From positions 62,001 through 126,000 of the forward strand of contig DDLS01000118.1 in NCBI GenBank assembly GCA_002340255.1: a stretch of DNA of 64,000 nucleotides. Reading direction: 5' to 3'. Below the pieces are notes generated by a model. It did no database searches. It saw only the letters and a program-made list of their open reading frames with translations, and was not told the DNA's origin. A program made the translations under genes and the position numbers. Source of the stretch: Cyanobacteria bacterium UBA2566 (lineage in GTDB: Bacteria > Cyanobacteriota > Cyanobacteriia > Cyanobacteriales > Desertifilaceae). Shown piece after piece: positions 9,001-15,974 of the stretch. Each line of letters starts with the position of its first letter. Within the stretch, counting starts at the first letter, position 1.

Positions 9001-9562
9001 AAATATCGAGAATGTTTCAATTAAGAAAATCCGTCTCTATGCCTATGCCTTTTATCCCTGTTTCGATCCCTATTGTAGTTATGAAGATCGGGAGTTAATC
9101 GTGTCAGAAGAATCCGCCTTAAACCATCCCAAAAAACTCACCGAACTCTATCGCCAGTTCTATCGCGCCAATAAGCGATATAACCCCAAAGCCAATGCTG
9201 TCTTGAAACCCATTGATATTGCTGCTGAAACCATGCTCAAAGCTGAATCTGCCGTCTTTCAAGGAGAAATGCTCGTTGCTGCTGTTGCTGCTGAGATTTC
9301 TAAACTCATGGATCGGGTGCATAATTCCACGGCTGAAGGACGTTGGGTATATCCATCCAACAATAGAGAAGAAGAACGACAGAAAATATTGGAGTTTGCT
9401 CAATATTTTGTTGTGGAAGTTTTCGAGAAGTCTTTTTCTGGCGATCGCGCCCGTTTAGCCGGACGACAAATTAACCTCATTCGCGATACCTGCGAATTCC
9501 TCTATCGCCTCGAAGATGACAAAGAAAATCAAGAATATGAACAAAACAAAAAAGACTCGTAG
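6068..9562 (+). CDS. cas10d: Type I-D large subunit Cas10d (Csc3) with HD nuclease domain, module 1
   Basis: A 1164-residue Cas10d, the large subunit of the type I-D interference complex. The HD nuclease region holds NTHLLNGLF (His128) and FILHDFEKF (His169-Asp170). A YLPTGVIYLAHRD strand and the following palm-like region match the module 2 protein. Oddities: an acidic N-terminal tail with QQLSLFDI (12-19), which fits the QLSLF sliding-clamp-binding consensus; an in-frame repeat insertion at about residues 320-363; and loss of the zinc finger, with CSIS (Cys664) and SGTE in place of CSIC and CPIC in module 2. Start is GTG 6068, with GAGG shortly before and an 8-base overlap with the HepT-like gene. 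A second, internal product (Cas11d) is likely from 9101. Confidence 0.9.
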   Translation: MAKKRKSDPKTQQLSLFDIGNPSEPETDEDLEEEWDSEEIDLGLDKTTREIASQPTELLTLKLLKQAITAENPGDRIMADFAEYVLPYLLKYTIGVTAKGGKYFDRLDEEREEGYDRRNAADQSLNTHLLNGLFPANLVERELQKLNTTVRREIDEPERRLLIAGFILHDFEKFADVPEDCRNLQKEEHRQIIAQKILQLGLDRFLDPENPQGYQDYIDDLLCVAYNAQRRWGTNWNFSEFGLNPTLRDRTLICLAELACLADSLSSIIKHPQDAETPRLQQLIHSLSDGELKFTYHSISENRGVLTNVVNNALMEAHTSLNAPSPVGVCGEGNTALNAPSPVGEGVGGEGNTSPTEEGVGGEGNYYKPLLYLPTGVIYLAHRDAPPISREDLPNRVVDKIKALCRNQLVLRQTGFSRDGKGMKYADYYEQFFDIVGLMQVALQATLRILHDKKPSVAKSRSDNLIKFQQKQVLSADYDFSFSDDIRCDRLAEFGDALTRKIWGEQVHKIEATRKKEKTLSPLPNLDLVHEVAKFWQLEPYLPQIREIQQINQSLKALKLKGNTGGVPYEWYFLAAKYLQHHPGIEDVRETCEKLISHIAQLINPILEQYSLADGWEDVRLWVEQVVMLPDNQPQELAKADIFFKELEHYQLAKKPGRGKQLICSISHSPYSVSEQMESAVLFTPQVYTNKQMLGGSNAKRNISSISGTEMMLRQILMNQTQAVGKRFEDGKYRYLYFYPTYYFTPETNKFLHQAYRNIAQTRFNTSLRNHFINDDLKADFSRDNYQSADVFLMEENLATKKALPEDDPNRKFDRTFKLSYPENQPLTFYFMALPPGRDPTDTESWVMPTWLAFAFPLILDVKTVVSESPIPPFKDGAEFEQTVFLDSAPQAFQSLVQADYFRLDYILEGWKEKHGTKLYPAPLKVLTAAYAIHLDVNAKQGKGKYDAHWGKLSELARDLQTSPLTVFHSLNEWVRRQNIENVSIKKIRLYAYAFYPCFDPYCSYEDRELIVSEESALNHPKKLTELYRQFYRANKRYNPKANAVLKPIDIAAETMLKAESAVFQGEMLVAAVAAEISKLMDRVHNSTAEGRWVYPSNNREEERQKILEFAQYFVVEVFEKSFSGDRARLAGRQINLIRDTCEFLYRLEDDKENQEYEQNKKDS
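7024..7160 (+). repeat. In-frame palindromic repeat insertion in cas10d (module 1)
   Basis: Two and a half copies of a GC-rich unit (AATGCCCCCTCTCCCGTGGG, then GAGGGGGTTGGGGGAGAGGG) sit in frame and encode NAPSPVGEGVGGEGN-type peptides at about Cas10d residues 320-363. CCCTCTCCC pairs with GGGAGAGGG, so each unit can form a hairpin. The module 2 protein has no counterpart at this place. The flanking sequence resumes a conserved strand (LPTGVIYLAH versus FSTGTLYIGV). Confidence 0.85.
9101..9562 (+). CDS. cas11d: Predicted internal product Cas11d (small subunit), module 1
   Basis: Type I-D systems are known to make the small subunit Cas11d by separate translation from inside cas10d. Here a GTG in frame with cas10d (codon 1012) is preceded by CGGGAG (9089-9094) with a 6-base spacer. 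The resulting 153-residue, mostly helical product starts VSEESALNHPKKL (initiator read as Met) and ends with the same C-terminus as Cas10d. The position corresponds to the strong internal site in module 2 at 15420. Existence of the product is inferred, since a GTG start is weaker than ATG. Confidence 0.5.
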   Translation: MSEESALNHPKKLTELYRQFYRANKRYNPKANAVLKPIDIAAETMLKAESAVFQGEMLVAAVAAEISKLMDRVHNSTAEGRWVYPSNNREEERQKILEFAQYFVVEVFEKSFSGDRARLAGRQINLIRDTCEFLYRLEDDKENQEYEQNKKDS

Positions 9563-9616
9563 GGGCGGGTTTTACGATCAATCTGTAAATCGATCAAAAA
9601 TTTCGTAAACCCGCCC
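9563..9616. repeat. Inverted repeat between cas10d and csc2
   Basis: GGGCGGGTTTTACGA (9563-9577) pairs with TCGTAAACCCGCCC (9603-9616), with one unpaired T. There is no T-tract after it, so it looks like an RNA-stabilising or palindromic intergenic element rather than a terminator. It could lower or insulate expression within the operon. Confidence 0.7.
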
Positions 9617-9665
9617 AAACCTGCCCAAAACAACCTATTTTCACTATATTTAGGAGACCAAAACT

Positions 9666-10673
9666 ATGTCATTTCTAACTACTGTCGATGCCAAATTTTT
9701 CCATGATGCTATTCCTTATAAACCCATGGGAAAATATGCTCACTTCCTCACCATCCGTGTCACCGAATCCTATCCTCTCTTTCAAACGGATGGCGAGTTA
9801 AATAAATCACGAGTTCGTGCCGGAATCCAAGATCAAACCCCCATTAGTCGCCTTGCCATGTTCAAGCGCAAACAATCTACACCAGAGCGTCTCGTTGGTC
9901 GGGAACTCCTGCGAAACTACGGATTGATGACGGCTGAAGAGTGCGAGTACAATGTAAAATTTGCTATGGACAATCCCGACTGTATTATCTACGGATTTGC
10001 GATCGGCGATTCCGGTTCGGAGAAATCAAAAGTTGTGGTTGATACTGCTTTTTCCATCACTGATTTTGCTGAGTCTCACGAATCTTTTACTCTAAACGCT
10101 CCCTTTGAAAATGGAACCATGGCTTCTAAGGGAGAAGGGGATAGCAACAAGGGAGAAGTTACCAGTCGCATTAACCCACAAGATCACATTAAACCCCAGG
10201 TCTTTTTTCCCAGTATCGTCACCCTAAAAGATCCCACAGAAGCCAGTTTTCTCTATGTCTTCAACAATATTTTACGCACCCGCCATTATGGAGCGCAAAC
10301 CACTCGCACGGGACGGGTTCGCAATCACTGTATTGGTGTGGTTTTTGCTGATGGAGAAATTACCAGCAATCTGCGCTGGACTCAAGCGATTTATGATATT
10401 TTGAAGCAAGGAGAAAAACTGGGAGGGTACGATCCCTTGAATGAAGATGATGTAATCGCCGCAGCGCAAACAACAATGACTGATTTAATGCAAGATGAGT
10501 ATCTGGTTCACCAGGATTATATCGGGGATAACTTCACGCCACTCTTAACGGAAGTGAAGGAAATTATCGGCAATGAAGACAAGCTGAAAGAGTTGTTAAC
10601 AACGGCAGATGGTGAAGCAAAAACCTATGCTTTAGCTCATATGAAACCGAAGAAACCTGCTGCTGCGAAATAA
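9666..10673 (+). CDS. csc2: Type I-D backbone subunit Csc2 (Cas7d), module 1
   Basis: A 335-residue Cas7-family protein that should polymerise along the crRNA in the I-D complex. It shares landmarks with the module 2 Csc2: PMGKYAHFLTIRVTESYPLF, SRLAMFKRKQ..PERLVGRELLRNYG, KPQVFFPSIVTLKDPTEASFLYVFNNILRTRHYGAQTTRTGRVRNHCIGVVFADGE. The GLCGHCTDC cysteine cluster of module 2 is absent: only Cys93 and Cys106 remain in that region, so a bound zinc is unlikely. Residues about 142-166 (LNAPFENG..KGEGDSNKGE) look like a diverged copy of the repeat inserted in cas10d. The start ATG follows TAGGAGACC. It lies 104 bases after cas10d. Confidence 0.9.
   Translation: MSFLTTVDAKFFHDAIPYKPMGKYAHFLTIRVTESYPLFQTDGELNKSRVRAGIQDQTPISRLAMFKRKQSTPERLVGRELLRNYGLMTAEECEYNVKFAMDNPDCIIYGFAIGDSGSEKSKVVVDTAFSITDFAESHESFTLNAPFENGTMASKGEGDSNKGEVTSRINPQDHIKPQVFFPSIVTLKDPTEASFLYVFNNILRTRHYGAQTTRTGRVRNHCIGVVFADGEITSNLRWTQAIYDILKQGEKLGGYDPLNEDDVIAAAQTTMTDLMQDEYLVHQDYIGDNFTPLLTEVKEIIGNEDKLKELLTTADGEAKTYALAHMKPKKPAAAK
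10099..10144 (+). repeat. Diverged in-frame palindromic insertion in csc2 (module 1)
   Basis: CTCCCTT (10099-10105) pairs with AAGGGAG (10138-10144), and the encoded NAPFENG..KGEGDSN resembles the NAPSPVG..GEGN peptide of the cas10d insertion. The module 2 Csc2 lacks it. Confidence 0.5.
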
Positions 10674-10695
10674 TATCAAATCTGTTTAAACAGTT

Positions 10696-10780
10696 GTCAT
10701 TGCAACCGCAGGGAAGCAATCACCAAGATTCGCGAGATTGTAGAGATTGCTTCATTCCACTGCGTTCCATTCGCAATGAC
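10696..10780. repeat. MITE-like palindromic repeat before csc1
   Basis: The element begins GTCATTGC (10696) and ends GCAATGAC (10780), with inner complementary parts GGAAGCAATC (from 10712) and GATTGCTTC (from 10745). This is the pattern of a widespread bacterial palindromic repeat. It fills the gap between csc2 and csc1 and brings an ATG (10776) in frame with csc1, which is not taken as the true start. Confidence 0.75.
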
Positions 10781-10820
10781 TTACCATCACTTATTTTCCG
10801 GATTTGATAGAACAACAACT

Positions 10821-11552
10821 ATGGCTTTTATTTATCACCTGCAACTGGAACTTCATGATAGTCTCTATTTCGCTACTCGTGAAATTGGGAGACTGTATGA
10901 AACTGAACCGATTATTCACAATTATGCCCTCTGTTATGCGTTGGGATTGGTGGATAATCCTCAATATGCAACTACGGTTAATGAAACTGAGTCTTATCGC
11001 TACTTTTGCCGCTATCAAGTTCCCCAATATGAGGAACATCTTACCCCTTTGAATCAACAGGGACTTTATGTGACTCCTGCTTATCCAGTCCATTACCAAA
11101 CTGTCCTCACGACTTGGAAGTATGCTAATAACAACTACCATGTGGAGATGCAAAAAACAGCGAAAAACTGGCCGAGTTTTGGACGCAATAAGGAGGTTGC
11201 GCCAGAGAGCAAGTTTGAATGTTTTGCGATTAGTTCCCAAAAGATTCGCTTTCCGAAGTGGATTCGTTTGGGGAAATGGCTGAGTAAGGCAGAAGTTACT
11301 TGTAACAATTTGCAAGAGGTGAAAGCTTCAGTTTCGGAACAAGAGTTTTTCTATCGCAATGCTCTCAATCCTTTGGATGTGATGTTTTCCCATCAAGTGA
11401 TTAGCTATGATGTGATTAATATGCCTCCAGTGAGTTTGATTCGTAATGTTCATTTGCGTGGTTCTTATTATCAGATTGATATCCAGGATGACTCTCGTCG
11501 GCTGAGGTTGAAGCTCCCTGCTGGTATGGCTTACCAATTTGCACCAAGATGA
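10821..11552 (+). CDS. csc1: Type I-D subunit Csc1 (Cas5d), module 1
   Basis: A 243-residue Cas5-family subunit that caps the 5-prime handle of the crRNA in the I-D complex. The start at 10821 (MAFIYHLQLELHDSLYFATREIG) is chosen because it aligns with the start of the module 2 Csc1 (MDIYRAKLAAMDYIFFATTERG). An upstream in-frame ATG at 10776 lies inside a repeat. Shared landmarks are YET..IHNYALCYALGL, LTPLNQQGLYVTPA and the C-terminal LRLKLPAGMAYQ. No good Shine-Dalgarno precedes 10821, so translation may be weak or coupled. The gene ends at a symmetric terminator facing the second WYL regulator. Confidence 0.88.
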   Translation: MAFIYHLQLELHDSLYFATREIGRLYETEPIIHNYALCYALGLVDNPQYATTVNETESYRYFCRYQVPQYEEHLTPLNQQGLYVTPAYPVHYQTVLTTWKYANNNYHVEMQKTAKNWPSFGRNKEVAPESKFECFAISSQKIRFPKWIRLGKWLSKAEVTCNNLQEVKASVSEQEFFYRNALNPLDVMFSHQVISYDVINMPPVSLIRNVHLRGSYYQIDIQDDSRRLRLKLPAGMAYQFAPR

Positions 11553-11556
11553 ATTA

Positions 11557-11584
11557 AGGCGCGATCGCCTTTTCGATCGCGCCT
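11557..11584. terminator. Bidirectional terminator-like hairpin between csc1 and the second WYL gene
   Basis: AGGCGCGATCG (11557-11567) is a perfect 11-bp inverted repeat of CGATCGCGCCT (11574-11584), with a 6-base loop. It contains the HIP1 core and sits between two convergent genes four bases after the csc1 stop. There is no long T-tract. Confidence 0.65.
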
Positions 11585-11588
11585 ATCC

Positions 11589-12455
11589 TTACTCCCGTTC
11601 TGGCATCTCCATCCCATATCGCTGACATTGCTTTCGCAGTTCGTCGATATAGCGATCGCGCAATTTCTGCGGTGCGATAATCTCACAGTCTTCACCATAG
11701 CGCCGCACTTCCCGCAATAACCAGAAGGGATTGGATACTTGCCGCACAACCTGTCTTACCTCTCCAATAGTTAGATCTTGGATTTCATCTCCTTTGGGTT
11801 CATAGGCTCTGACCATTCCCCTGTAAAAGTGCAAGTACACTTCTAGGGTTTGCAAACCTTCCGGCTGCCAATATCCTGGAGTATCTTCAATAGACAGAAT
11901 ACGATTGAAACGCAAACAACGATTGTGGATCAGTTCGGGGAACTCTGTATTGATCAGATCTTCGGTCTCATCGCACCAAATCTCCAGGTAGGAGCGCTTT
12001 TCATGAAAGGAGACTTGAGCATATCGCACGGTAAACATAAGCCTGCTGTTTTGAGCATTTTCGTACCACAGGCGAAAGGGTTGTTGGCGATCGATATAGC
12101 GATCGACCCGAATACGCCATGCTTGACTCAGTTGTTTGTCTAGTTGCTCAAAGGATTGTCTTAGGGGTGGGGTTAGATTTCCATGTTTGAGCAACAGATC
12201 CAGAATTGTCCGAGCTTCTCCAATGTAGCCCTCATCATCAAGGAGATTGAGCGCTTGACGCAATGCCTGGACTTGACTGCTGTTGAGGGTAAAGAGCTTT
12301 TGGGTTTCTGGTGCTTGTTCGGCGATCGCCACCAGTAAACCGGAGATACTGGGTTTGCTTCCCCAGAGAATTTCCAGACGAGCTGCGATCGCCTCCAGTT
12401 TTGCCTTCGTTCCTGTCGGGATTGACAGTGTAATCGTTTCTTTTTTCCGAACCAT
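11589..12455 (-). CDS. WYL-domain transcription regulator of CRISPR-Cas module 2
   Basis: A 288-residue paralogue of the regulator at 2359-3240. The N-terminus RKKETITLSIPTGTKAKLEAIAARL resembles a ribbon-helix-helix part. The C-terminal region has YIDRQQPFRLWYENAQ, WLLREVRRYGEDCEIIAPQKLRDRYIDELRKQC and ends PERE. It is divergent from the small HTH-like gene and module 2 and convergent with csc1 of module 1. Its promoter region holds two TTGTAATTG copies (12462-12470 and 12502-12510), different from the TACGGACAC repeats beside the first regulator. This suggests that the two regulators recognise different operators and keep the modules under separate control. Confidence 0.85.
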   Translation of the reverse strand: MVRKKETITLSIPTGTKAKLEAIAARLEILWGSKPSISGLLVAIAEQAPETQKLFTLNSSQVQALRQALNLLDDEGYIGEARTILDLLLKHGNLTPPLRQSFEQLDKQLSQAWRIRVDRYIDRQQPFRLWYENAQNSRLMFTVRYAQVSFHEKRSYLEIWCDETEDLINTEFPELIHNRCLRFNRILSIEDTPGYWQPEGLQTLEVYLHFYRGMVRAYEPKGDEIQDLTIGEVRQVVRQVSNPFWLLREVRRYGEDCEIIAPQKLRDRYIDELRKQCQRYGMEMPERE

Positions 12456-12539
12456 CTAAATTTGTAATTGCACTTTTGCGATTTCTATGCCATACTGGTA
12501 ATTGTAATTGAAAATATTCCCAACTTGAGGGAAAGACCG

Positions 12540-12728
12540 ATGAAGGAAACATTAGGCGATCGCCTCTTGCATCTGATGTCTGACGGCAACTGGTACTCCA
12601 CCCAGGAACTGGTAGACAAAATCAGCCATCGCTTCTCCGCCACCATGCATAGCTTGAAGCAACGCGGGTATCAGTTCGATAAGCGTCATGTGGAAAAGAA
12701 TCAGTACGAATATCGGCTAATCCAGTAG
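12540..12728 (+). CDS. Small winged-helix/HTH-like protein heading module 2
   Basis: A 62-residue protein, MKETLGDRLLHLMSDGNWYS.., continuing TQELVDKISHRFSATMHSLKQRGYQFDKRHV..YEYRLIQ. The order helix, short turn, helix-turn-helix (TQELVDKISHRFSATMHSLKQ) and a final beta hairpin (KRHVEKNQYEYRL) fits a tiny winged-helix fold. The ATG follows GAGGGAAAGACCG, a good ribosome site. It is divergent from the second WYL regulator and ends where the conserved control box begins. A stub of the same gene precedes module 1. I infer a small DNA-binding accessory or autoregulator. No named family is recognised. Confidence 0.7.
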   Translation: MKETLGDRLLHLMSDGNWYSTQELVDKISHRFSATMHSLKQRGYQFDKRHVEKNQYEYRLIQ

Positions 12729-12770
12729 GAAAAAGGCTCTTCCAGTAGCTTGTACAATAGTTAGTGTGAT
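12727..12770 (+). promoter_or_regulatory. Conserved control box upstream of type I-D module 2
   Basis: This is the counterpart of 3366-3409, with 36 of 44 identical bases. It holds CTTGTACAATAG, where TACAAT (12753-12758) resembles a -10 element. It starts at the stop codon of the small HTH-like gene and ends about 10 bases before the cas10d start. Similarity continues through the AAGAAG-GATGA that precedes the cas10d start. Confidence 0.55.
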
Positions 12771-12779
12771 AACCAAGAA

Positions 12780-15700
12780 GTGATGAATATGAGACAATTA
12801 GAACTAAAGCAGACTATTCAAGATTACATAGATATCGTTATTCCAGCTATGTATCACAAAAATTATCATCTGCTCCTGGCGAAAGGAGGGCCAGATTATC
12901 CTCATTTAGCTGAACAATCAATGCTCGGACATATTCTTAATGGAGCTTTTGGTTTATTCGAGATTATTAAGTTTATTGAAGCTGAAAAAATATTCTGTTA
13001 TGGCTTAAATCATTCAAGTATTCGTAAAGCTCTAGCTTTGTACAGTATTCACGATATCCATAAGTTTAACGACTTTCAAAAAATCGGCAATTCCGAATTT
13101 TCGATTCCTCTAGAAAGACTAGAGAAAGAATATGAAAATCTTAATTTAGTTGATTTTGCTGGTGAAGTAGACGCACATTTGATGCGATCTGGAAATGTTA
13201 GTAAAAGAAGTACGCATCATGGAGATTTATTGCTTTCAAATGATGAGAATGGTAACTTGCTTTGGATTTTAGTCAGAATTGCTGATACTATTGCATCGGT
13301 TACATCACCATCTGACTTGGTTTTTTCATTAGAAAACTATTTGAAAGATTTGGCTCCAGAATTTAGGACAAAATACAAACTTTATAGTCACGAATTAAAA
13401 GATATTAGAGGAGTCTTGACAAATTCAATACATACTGCTGTAAAAAATCATTTATGTCAAGAACTAGGTTTTCAAGATATAGCCTATTTTTCAACAGGAA
13501 CCTTATATATTGGAGTTAAACAGATTCATGATTTTTCGAGATCGGATTTAATCAACAAAATTGTAGATAATGTTGTCAATAGTTTAAATCCATCGCCAGA
13601 AATGCTGAAGTCCGCAGCCAAAGAAGGGATACGAACTCAAAAATTTGATTTTGAAAAGTATGTATATACTTTTTGTGACTTAGAAAATTTAATGCAAATT
13701 GCTTTAGAAATTACTAACAAAGCTGAACCCAAAAAGATCGATGAAGATATTAAAAAGATAGCAGAAAAAAAGAATGCTCCTCCAGATTGGAAAGAAACAT
13801 TTCAAACTCGATTTTCTGTCATTTTAAATTCATCAAAATCTTTTCAGGAAAAATGGTCTTTAATAAGACGATATTTTCTCTACTTAGATACTTCGTTGAA
13901 GCAACTGGTTCCAGATTTAGATAGAGTAGCTTGGTTTTGTGAAACTTTTAATGTACCTCAAGCAATTATATCTAACCTGAAAAATGATGAATTTTTATTT
14001 TCTAGTGGTGGACTTGGTAAATACATACTAATACCTGCATATCACTTTTTGAAAGGTTCTGATTTTAAGGAACGCTCCGCAGAATCTTATGATGATGCAA
14101 CGGTAATGGAATTAGTTCACAAAAAAACTATCAATTCCCTACAAAAAATGGATATCAATAAGGGTAGGAATCAAATTATTGCCGAACTTGGCTTTACTCC
14201 AGATTTAACTAAATATTTAGAGCAAAACCTAAATTTTTCTTGCGCCAGTGAAATCAATTTGAGTGACGATGCAATATCAGGGTATAGCCGTCAAAAGAAG
14301 AAAAGTCATTCCAAAATTTGCTCGATTTGTAATCAATTTAGTGAATATACCCAAGAATTGAGAACGGGAGTTTTCGGAGACTCAGGACGGAATTTTTCTA
14401 ACCGGGTTTTACCTGCAAAATCTATTGGTAAACTACGCCCTTGGTGTCCTATTTGTCATTTAGAATTCATTATGCGTAAATTGATAGGTTTAGCTTTACC
14501 AAGCGGTGCTGATTACAATAGTTCTCGTCGTATTCATCTGTATGTACTGCCGACATTTTCCTTTACACCAGAATATGCAAAATTCTTGGATCGGATGTTA
14601 CGTCCACTACGAGAAGTTACTGCTTTACCAATACGAGACTATGGAGAATCAGCACCGGGTTTTCCTAGAATATGGTTGGAGCAAAGCAAACTTGATTCAG
14701 ACTGGATCGATAGAGCGATCGATGTTTTCAATCGCGAAGCAGAACGAATTGCTCAAAAAAAGGGATATGTGGGCGAACGACTATTAATGGCAAAAAGCAC
14801 TCTAGAATTTAAGGGTGAAGATGATGAAAACAATGACAGCATTCAAGAAAAAACAAAATTAAAGCTTCAACCAAACTATTATTTAATTCCTTGGGAACAT
14901 TCCGTAGGAGAAAGAGATGAAAATCCTCCCACTCGCACTGAAGCATGGGCAAAAGCAACATTCGCTGCAACAGTAATTTTTAGTCTTACTAGCAGTCGGG
15001 TTTATGTTACCGAACTTCCTTACTTACCTGTTGCTAATCCTAACGAACTGAAAGCGACTATCACCCTAGACTCACCCCCTGCAATTATTGCCAAATTACT
15101 CGGAAATGAACAAGATCCTAAATTAGCAAGTCGAGCGGATACAGTCAGTTTGTATGGAACAGAGTCAGGACACAAAAATGGTTTAGAACGTGCTTTAGAT
15201 TTATGTGCAGCTTTGTGGATGATTACCAGTTGCGTACATCGTCCTAAGTCTCAAAGCAAAGATAAGCAAATTGCTGAACGATTAGGAGATGTGGTAGTTA
15301 ATCAATTAGCAGGAGCGCATTTTTACAAAGAATATGGTCGTTTGAATGAGGATAAATCTCCGTTTCCTGTTCTGACAAAATCTTGTGAAATTTTACTAGA
15401 ATATTTCGGAGGTGAACTTATGAATTTAGTCACAAAAATTGCTGAAAAATCATTAGAAATTCGTTTACCATATCGTGATTATGGACGAGGAAAAGCACAT
15501 AACTATGAGTTAGTTTTTCGGGAAGTTGTAGATGCAATGCGTTCTCCTTTTCGTTTAATTCCTGAATTGCGTCAAATGGCTTTAACTGGGGCGAAACCTT
15601 CCCCACAGGCAATTACTGAATTGAAGCAACAAGCTTCGGGAACTGTGCTTAAAGCGATGGAACGACGACAAACAACTAAACGTGGCGATGGCTTTATTAA

Positions 15701-15932
15701 TCCTTATCGTAATGATTTAGGAAAATTGGTAAGCGAATTGATCGATCTGGTGGTTGATGAAGTATTTCTGAGTAGAGCAGATAGTTCATTTGCTGAATTT
15801 TTGAAGCTCGAAAACAGTCTGGCTGATGGAATTTACTATTACACAGATAGACATATCAACGAAAAACGGGAAGAATACAAGGCGACTAAGCAGAAAGACA
15901 AAAATAATCCCGATATCGCAGAAATTGTTTAA
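12780..15932 (+). CDS. cas10d: Type I-D large subunit Cas10d (Csc3) with HD nuclease domain, module 2
   Basis: A 1050-residue Cas10d. The HD nuclease domain shows EQSMLGHILNGAF (His about 44) and LYSIHDIHKFND (His-Asp near 97-98). A complete zinc-finger pair is present: CSIC (Cys514, Cys517) and CPIC (Cys556, Cys559). The C-terminal helical part is the Cas11-like region. The start may be GTG 12780, ATG 12783 or ATG 12789; the ribosome site is weak for all. The gene is AT-rich and has no GCGATCGC in its 3.1 kb, unlike module 1, which points to a different origin. It is followed by csc2, csc1 and cas3' in the order expected of a compact I-D operon with the helicase last. It lacks the acidic tail, clamp-like motif and repeat insertion of the module 1 protein. 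Confidence 0.92.
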   Translation: MMNMRQLELKQTIQDYIDIVIPAMYHKNYHLLLAKGGPDYPHLAEQSMLGHILNGAFGLFEIIKFIEAEKIFCYGLNHSSIRKALALYSIHDIHKFNDFQKIGNSEFSIPLERLEKEYENLNLVDFAGEVDAHLMRSGNVSKRSTHHGDLLLSNDENGNLLWILVRIADTIASVTSPSDLVFSLENYLKDLAPEFRTKYKLYSHELKDIRGVLTNSIHTAVKNHLCQELGFQDIAYFSTGTLYIGVKQIHDFSRSDLINKIVDNVVNSLNPSPEMLKSAAKEGIRTQKFDFEKYVYTFCDLENLMQIALEITNKAEPKKIDEDIKKIAEKKNAPPDWKETFQTRFSVILNSSKSFQEKWSLIRRYFLYLDTSLKQLVPDLDRVAWFCETFNVPQAIISNLKNDEFLFSSGGLGKYILIPAYHFLKGSDFKERSAESYDDATVMELVHKKTINSLQKMDINKGRNQIIAELGFTPDLTKYLEQNLNFSCASEINLSDDAISGYSRQKKKSHSKICSICNQFSEYTQELRTGVFGDSGRNFSNRVLPAKSIGKLRPWCPICHLEFIMRKLIGLALPSGADYNSSRRIHLYVLPTFSFTPEYAKFLDRMLRPLREVTALPIRDYGESAPGFPRIWLEQSKLDSDWIDRAIDVFNREAERIAQKKGYVGERLLMAKSTLEFKGEDDENNDSIQEKTKLKLQPNYYLIPWEHSVGERDENPPTRTEAWAKATFAATVIFSLTSSRVYVTELPYLPVANPNELKATITLDSPPAIIAKLLGNEQDPKLASRADTVSLYGTESGHKNGLERALDLCAALWMITSCVHRPKSQSKDKQIAERLGDVVVNQLAGAHFYKEYGRLNEDKSPFPVLTKSCEILLEYFGGELMNLVTKIAEKSLEIRLPYRDYGRGKAHNYELVFREVVDAMRSPFRLIPELRQMALTGAKPSPQAITELKQQASGTVLKAMERRQTTKRGDGFINPYRNDLGKLVSELIDLVVDEVFLSRADSSFAEFLKLENSLADGIYYYTDRHINEKREEYKATKQKDKNNPDIAEIV
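15420..15932 (+). CDS. cas11d: Predicted internal product Cas11d (small subunit), module 2
   Basis: Inside cas10d and in its frame (codon 881), ATG 15420 is preceded by GGAGGTGA (15408-15415) with ideal spacing, a near-perfect Shine-Dalgarno. Translation from here gives 170 residues starting MNLVTKIAEKSLEIRLPYRD and sharing the Cas10d C-terminus. Independent translation of Cas11d from within cas10d is established for type I-D. This is the clearest internal start I see in the window. Whether both products assemble with their own or with the other module's backbone is unknown. Confidence 0.7.
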   Translation: MNLVTKIAEKSLEIRLPYRDYGRGKAHNYELVFREVVDAMRSPFRLIPELRQMALTGAKPSPQAITELKQQASGTVLKAMERRQTTKRGDGFINPYRNDLGKLVSELIDLVVDEVFLSRADSSFAEFLKLENSLADGIYYYTDRHINEKREEYKATKQKDKNNPDIAEIV

Positions 15933-15974
15933 GCCATTGTCCAGAATTCACAAATTTTACTAGGAGACAGACCC

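Noticed and set aside
10776..10820. N-terminal extension of Csc1
   Set aside because: The ATG lies in the end of a palindromic repeat and the extension has no counterpart in the module 2 Csc1.
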